Assembly (NCBI RefSeq): GCF_032878875.1
Contig: NZ_CP118157.1
Span: 744,001-808,000 of the forward strand
Reading direction: 5' to 3'
DNA length: 64,000 bases
Source of the DNA: Microbacterium sp. AB
GTDB taxonomy: Bacteria > Actinomycetota > Actinomycetes > Actinomycetales > Microbacteriaceae
This document shows positions 62,071 through 64,000 of the stretch, one piece after another. Within the stretch, counting starts at the first letter, position 1; every line of letters begins with the position of its first letter. The notes under the pieces are model-generated. The model worked only from the letters and a program-made list of their open reading frames with translations. It made no database searches and was not told the origin of the DNA. The translations under genes and the position numbers were made by a program.

Positions 62071-62991
62071 TCAGCCCTCCAGGGCGTAGGGCCGGGGCGC
62101 CCGGGGGCGCCGCGAGCCCCAGGCGATCAGGACGAGACCCGCGCCGAGCACGACGACGCCCGCGACGCCGAGCGGCGCGAGCCTCTCGCCGAGCACGACG
62201 AGCCCGAGCACGCTCGCCGTGAGCGGCTCGGCGAGCGTGAGCGTCGCCGCCGTCGCGGCCCTCAGCCCGCTCAGGCCCCCTGTGAACAGCACGTAGGCGA
62301 GCGTCGTGGCGCCGAGACCCAGCCACAGCGTCATCGCGACGCCGCTCGGCCGGGCGAGCCACGACAGGTCCTGGCCGGGGAGCAGGGTCAGGGCGAGGAG
62401 AGCCGCGACGCCGCCCGCGGTGCCGATCACGGTGAGCGGCTGCCATCCCCCGTCGAGCAGACGGCGCTGCGCGACGGCGAAGACGGCGAACGCGGCTCCC
62501 GCCCCGATCGACGCCACGACGCCGAGCGCCGACGCCGCCGTGCCGCTCCGCCCGCCGAACGCGAGGAGGGCGACGCCCGCCGTCGAGAGGGCCGTGGCGC
62601 CGAGCCAGAGGGCGCCGGGGGAGCGGCGGGTGAGCGCCCACTCCAGCAGGCCCGCGATGACGGGCGACGAGCCCAGGGCGATGACGGTGCCGACGGCGAC
62701 GCCGTTGAGGGACGTCCCGAGGAAGAAGAGCGGCTGATACGCGAAGAGGCACAGCCCCGCGAGGCCCATGAGCAGGCCCGAGCGGAGGGTCGGACGGGGG
62801 CCCGGGGGCGACGCGGCCCCCCTCCGTCGCCGGGCGAGGACGCCGCTCAGGAGGGCGAGCGCGAGCCCTCCCACGACCATCCGCACGGCCCCGACGGCCA
62901 GCGGCGTCGTGCCGTCGGGGCCGAGCGCCTGCGACGTCCCCGTCGTGCCGAACAGGACCGCCGCGGCGAGCACGGCGAGGACGGAGAGCAC
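62071..62991 (-). CDS. EamA-family (drug/metabolite superfamily) transporter
   Basis: 306 residues with ten predicted helices in two five-helix EamA repeats: the first opens MLSVLAVLAAAVLFGTTGTS, the second begins with LWLGATALSTAGVALLAFGG. Relatives export amino acids or other metabolites. The C-terminal tail is basic (RRPRAPRPYALEG). The start is GTG at 62991, with a TAGAAC box 6 nt upstream that lacks the final T of a standard -10. It diverges from cysS. Confidence 0.82.
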   Translation of the reverse strand: MLSVLAVLAAAVLFGTTGTSQALGPDGTTPLAVGAVRMVVGGLALALLSGVLARRRRGAASPPGPRPTLRSGLLMGLAGLCLFAYQPLFFLGTSLNGVAVGTVIALGSSPVIAGLLEWALTRRSPGALWLGATALSTAGVALLAFGGRSGTAASALGVVASIGAGAAFAVFAVAQRRLLDGGWQPLTVIGTAGGVAALLALTLLPGQDLSWLARPSGVAMTLWLGLGATTLAYVLFTGGLSGLRAATAATLTLAEPLTASVLGLVVLGERLAPLGVAGVVVLGAGLVLIAWGSRRPRAPRPYALEG

Positions 62992-62997
62992 CCTACG

Positions 62998-63003
62998 GTT
63001 CTA
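62998..63003 (-). promoter_or_regulatory. -10-like box TAGAAC, possible leaderless start
   Basis: Minus-strand TAGAAC is followed by six bases and the GTG at 62991. The last base departs from TANNNT, so this is weaker than the other boxes. Confidence 0.35.
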
Positions 63004-63075
63004 CACCGTTCGCCGGGCACGCGGACGACGGCGGGCCGTGAGGCGCCGTCCGCGTGCCCGCGGCGACTCGGCCAG

Positions 63076-63081
63076 TAGGCT
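63076..63081 (+). promoter_or_regulatory. -10 box TAGGCT, leaderless start of cysS
   Basis: TAGGCT ends exactly 6 nt before the GTG at 63088. Confidence 0.6.
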
Positions 63082-63087
63082 GGAACG

Positions 63088-64000
63088 GTGACTCTCCGGC
63101 TGTACGACACCCGCGCGCAGGCGCTGCGCGACTTCGCGCCGCTGGATCCGGAGAACGTGACGATGTACGTGTGCGGCCCGACGGTGCAGTCCGGCCCGCA
63201 CGTCGGGCACCTGCGCGCCGCCCTCTCGTTCGACCTGCTGCGCCGCTGGCTCGCGCATCGGCACGGGCGCGTGACGTTCGTGCGCAACGTCACCGACATC
63301 GACGACAAGGTCCTCGACAACGCGACGCCGGATGAGCCGTGGTGGGCTCTCGCCTACCGCGTCGAGCAGGAGTTCGACGCGGCGTATGCCGCGATCGGCA
63401 TCCTTCCGCCGACCTACGAGCCCCGGGCGACGGCGTCCATCCCGCAGATGCAGGAGATCATCCGCGAGCTCATCGACCGCGGCCACGCCTACGCCGCCCA
63501 GGGCGACGTCTACTTTGACGTGCGCTCGTGGCGGGAGTACGGCGCCCTCACGCGGCAGTCGATCGACGCGATGGAGGACGCGCAGGACGCCGATCCGCGC
63601 GGCAAGCGCGACCCGCACGACTTCGCGCTGTGGAAGGGCGCCAAGCCGGACGAGCCGCGGAGCGCCGTCTGGGAGTCTCCGTGGGGAGCTGGCCGGCCGG
63701 GCTGGCACATCGAGTGCTCGGCGATGTCGCGCCGGTATCTCGGCCCGGAGTTCGACATCCACGGCGGGGGCCTCGACCTGCGCTTCCCTCACCACGAGAA
63801 CGAGCTCGCGCAGTCGACCGCCGCGGGCGACGCCTTCGCGCGCTACTGGGTGCACAACGGCCTCGTGACCGTCGACGGGCAGAAGATGTCGAAGTCGCTG
63901 GGCAACGTCGTCCCCGCGGCCGACCTGCTCGAGACCTGGCCGTCCGAGGTGGTGCGCTACGCGCTCGCCGCGGCGCACTACCGGTCGAGCCTCGACATCT
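63088..64000 (+). CDS. cysS: Cysteinyl-tRNA synthetase (3' end outside window)
   Basis: The first 304 residues are present, of about 470 in the family. The zinc-binding cysteine and HIGH motif are in [19 protein letters not shown]. Further zinc ligands occur in [15 protein letters not shown] and [11 protein letters not shown], and the KMSKS loop is [11 protein letters not shown]. The N-terminal part [10 protein letters not shown] is also typical. It charges tRNA-Cys. The start is GTG at 63088. In many actinobacteria cysS follows carD and ispD/ispF directly, whereas here two unrelated genes intervene on the other strand. Confidence 0.96.
   Translation, partial: MTLRLYDTRAQALRDFAPLDPENVTMYVCGPTVQSGPHVGHLRAALSFDLLRRWLAHRHGRVTFVRNVTDIDDKVLDNATPDEPWWALAYRVEQEFDAAYAAIGILPPTYEPRATASIPQMQEIIRELIDRGHAYAAQGDVYFDVRSWREYGALTRQSIDAMEDAQDADPRGKRDPHDFALWKGAKPDEPRSAVWESPWGAGRPGWHIECSAMSRRYLGPEFDIHGGGLDLRFPHHENELAQSTAAGDAFARYWVHNGLVTVDGQKMSKSLGNVVPAADLLETWPSEVVRYALAAAHYRSSLDI

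Noticed and set aside
1..64000. tRNA, rRNA, insertion sequence, integrase or attachment-site signatures
   Set aside because: I looked for cloverleaf arms, transposase motifs and flanking duplications and saw none. A tRNA or covariance-model scan would be decisive.

Overview
The window is about 70% GC, with dense codon-biased genes, frequent ATGA/GTGA gene overlaps and many GTG starts. It reads as chromosomal DNA of a high-GC actinobacterium. The carD-ispDF-cysS neighbourhood, GlnR, SenX3/RegX3 with PhoU, a RamB-type regulator beside GTP-dependent PEP carboxykinase, a DUF222/HNH protein, a DtxR-type iron box and an LAPTG cell-wall anchor all fit Microbacteriaceae, probably a Microbacterium relative. 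That placement is inferred from gene content. I saw no rRNA, tRNA, CRISPR array, insertion sequence or prophage.

Layout. 1-4.4 kb: end of an AraC regulator, a prenyltransferase/squalene-oxidase-like protein, a decayed DUF222-HNH gene, and malate dehydrogenase with an alpha/beta hydrolase. 4.4-7.3 kb: one very large gene joining an ECF sigma factor, a zinc anti-sigma domain, membrane segments and a Pro-rich extracellular tail. 7.7-11.4 kb: nagA, then a ZTP riboswitch ahead of glyA and folD. 11.4-15.7 kb: an esterase, small membrane proteins and a polar amino-acid ABC importer. 15.8-18.6 kb: two facing gene remnants, then a leader peptide rich in Cys and Arg codons ahead of a cystathionine beta-synthase-like enzyme and cystathionine gamma-synthase/lyase. 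18.6-23.6 kb: MarR regulator, GH106-like rhamnosidase and a divergent MFS transporter. 23.7-29.9 kb: RamB-type regulator, pckG, a DUF2087 protein and an ABC exporter. 29.9-33.3 kb: a flavin disulfide oxidoreductase, an MHS transporter and a membrane protein.

33.3-38.1 kb holds the riboflavin operon ribD-ribE-ribBA-ribH behind an FMN riboswitch, and an Fpg/Nei glycosylase. 38.1-42.5 kb: an iron box ahead of a 1389-residue, HtaA-like, wall-anchored protein that ends at a 19-bp terminator stem. 42.5-46.1 kb: a phosphotransferase, an AbiEi/DUF559 protein, paired covarying inverted repeats, an acetyltransferase and trpS. 46.1-52.4 kb: a NUDIX-histidine phosphatase fusion, ppk, glnR, small membrane proteins, nitrobindin and YgfZ. 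52.6-59.7 kb: endonuclease I, a FUSC protein, a methyltransferase, gpmA, phoU, senX3-regX3 and a lipoprotein. 59.8-64.0 kb: carD, ispDF, an acetyltransferase, an EamA transporter and the start of cysS.

How the parts work together. Phosphate handling (ppk, phoU, senX3/regX3) is spread over 10 kb, and a three-unit PHO-box-like repeat lies between phoU and senX3. Sulfur, iron, flavin and one-carbon genes each carry a recognisable cis-element: Cys/Arg leader peptide, DtxR box, FMN riboswitch and ZTP riboswitch respectively. A feature of the whole window is a TANNNT -10 box 6 or 7 nt upstream of an ATG or GTG, which predicts leaderless mRNAs for at least fourteen genes.
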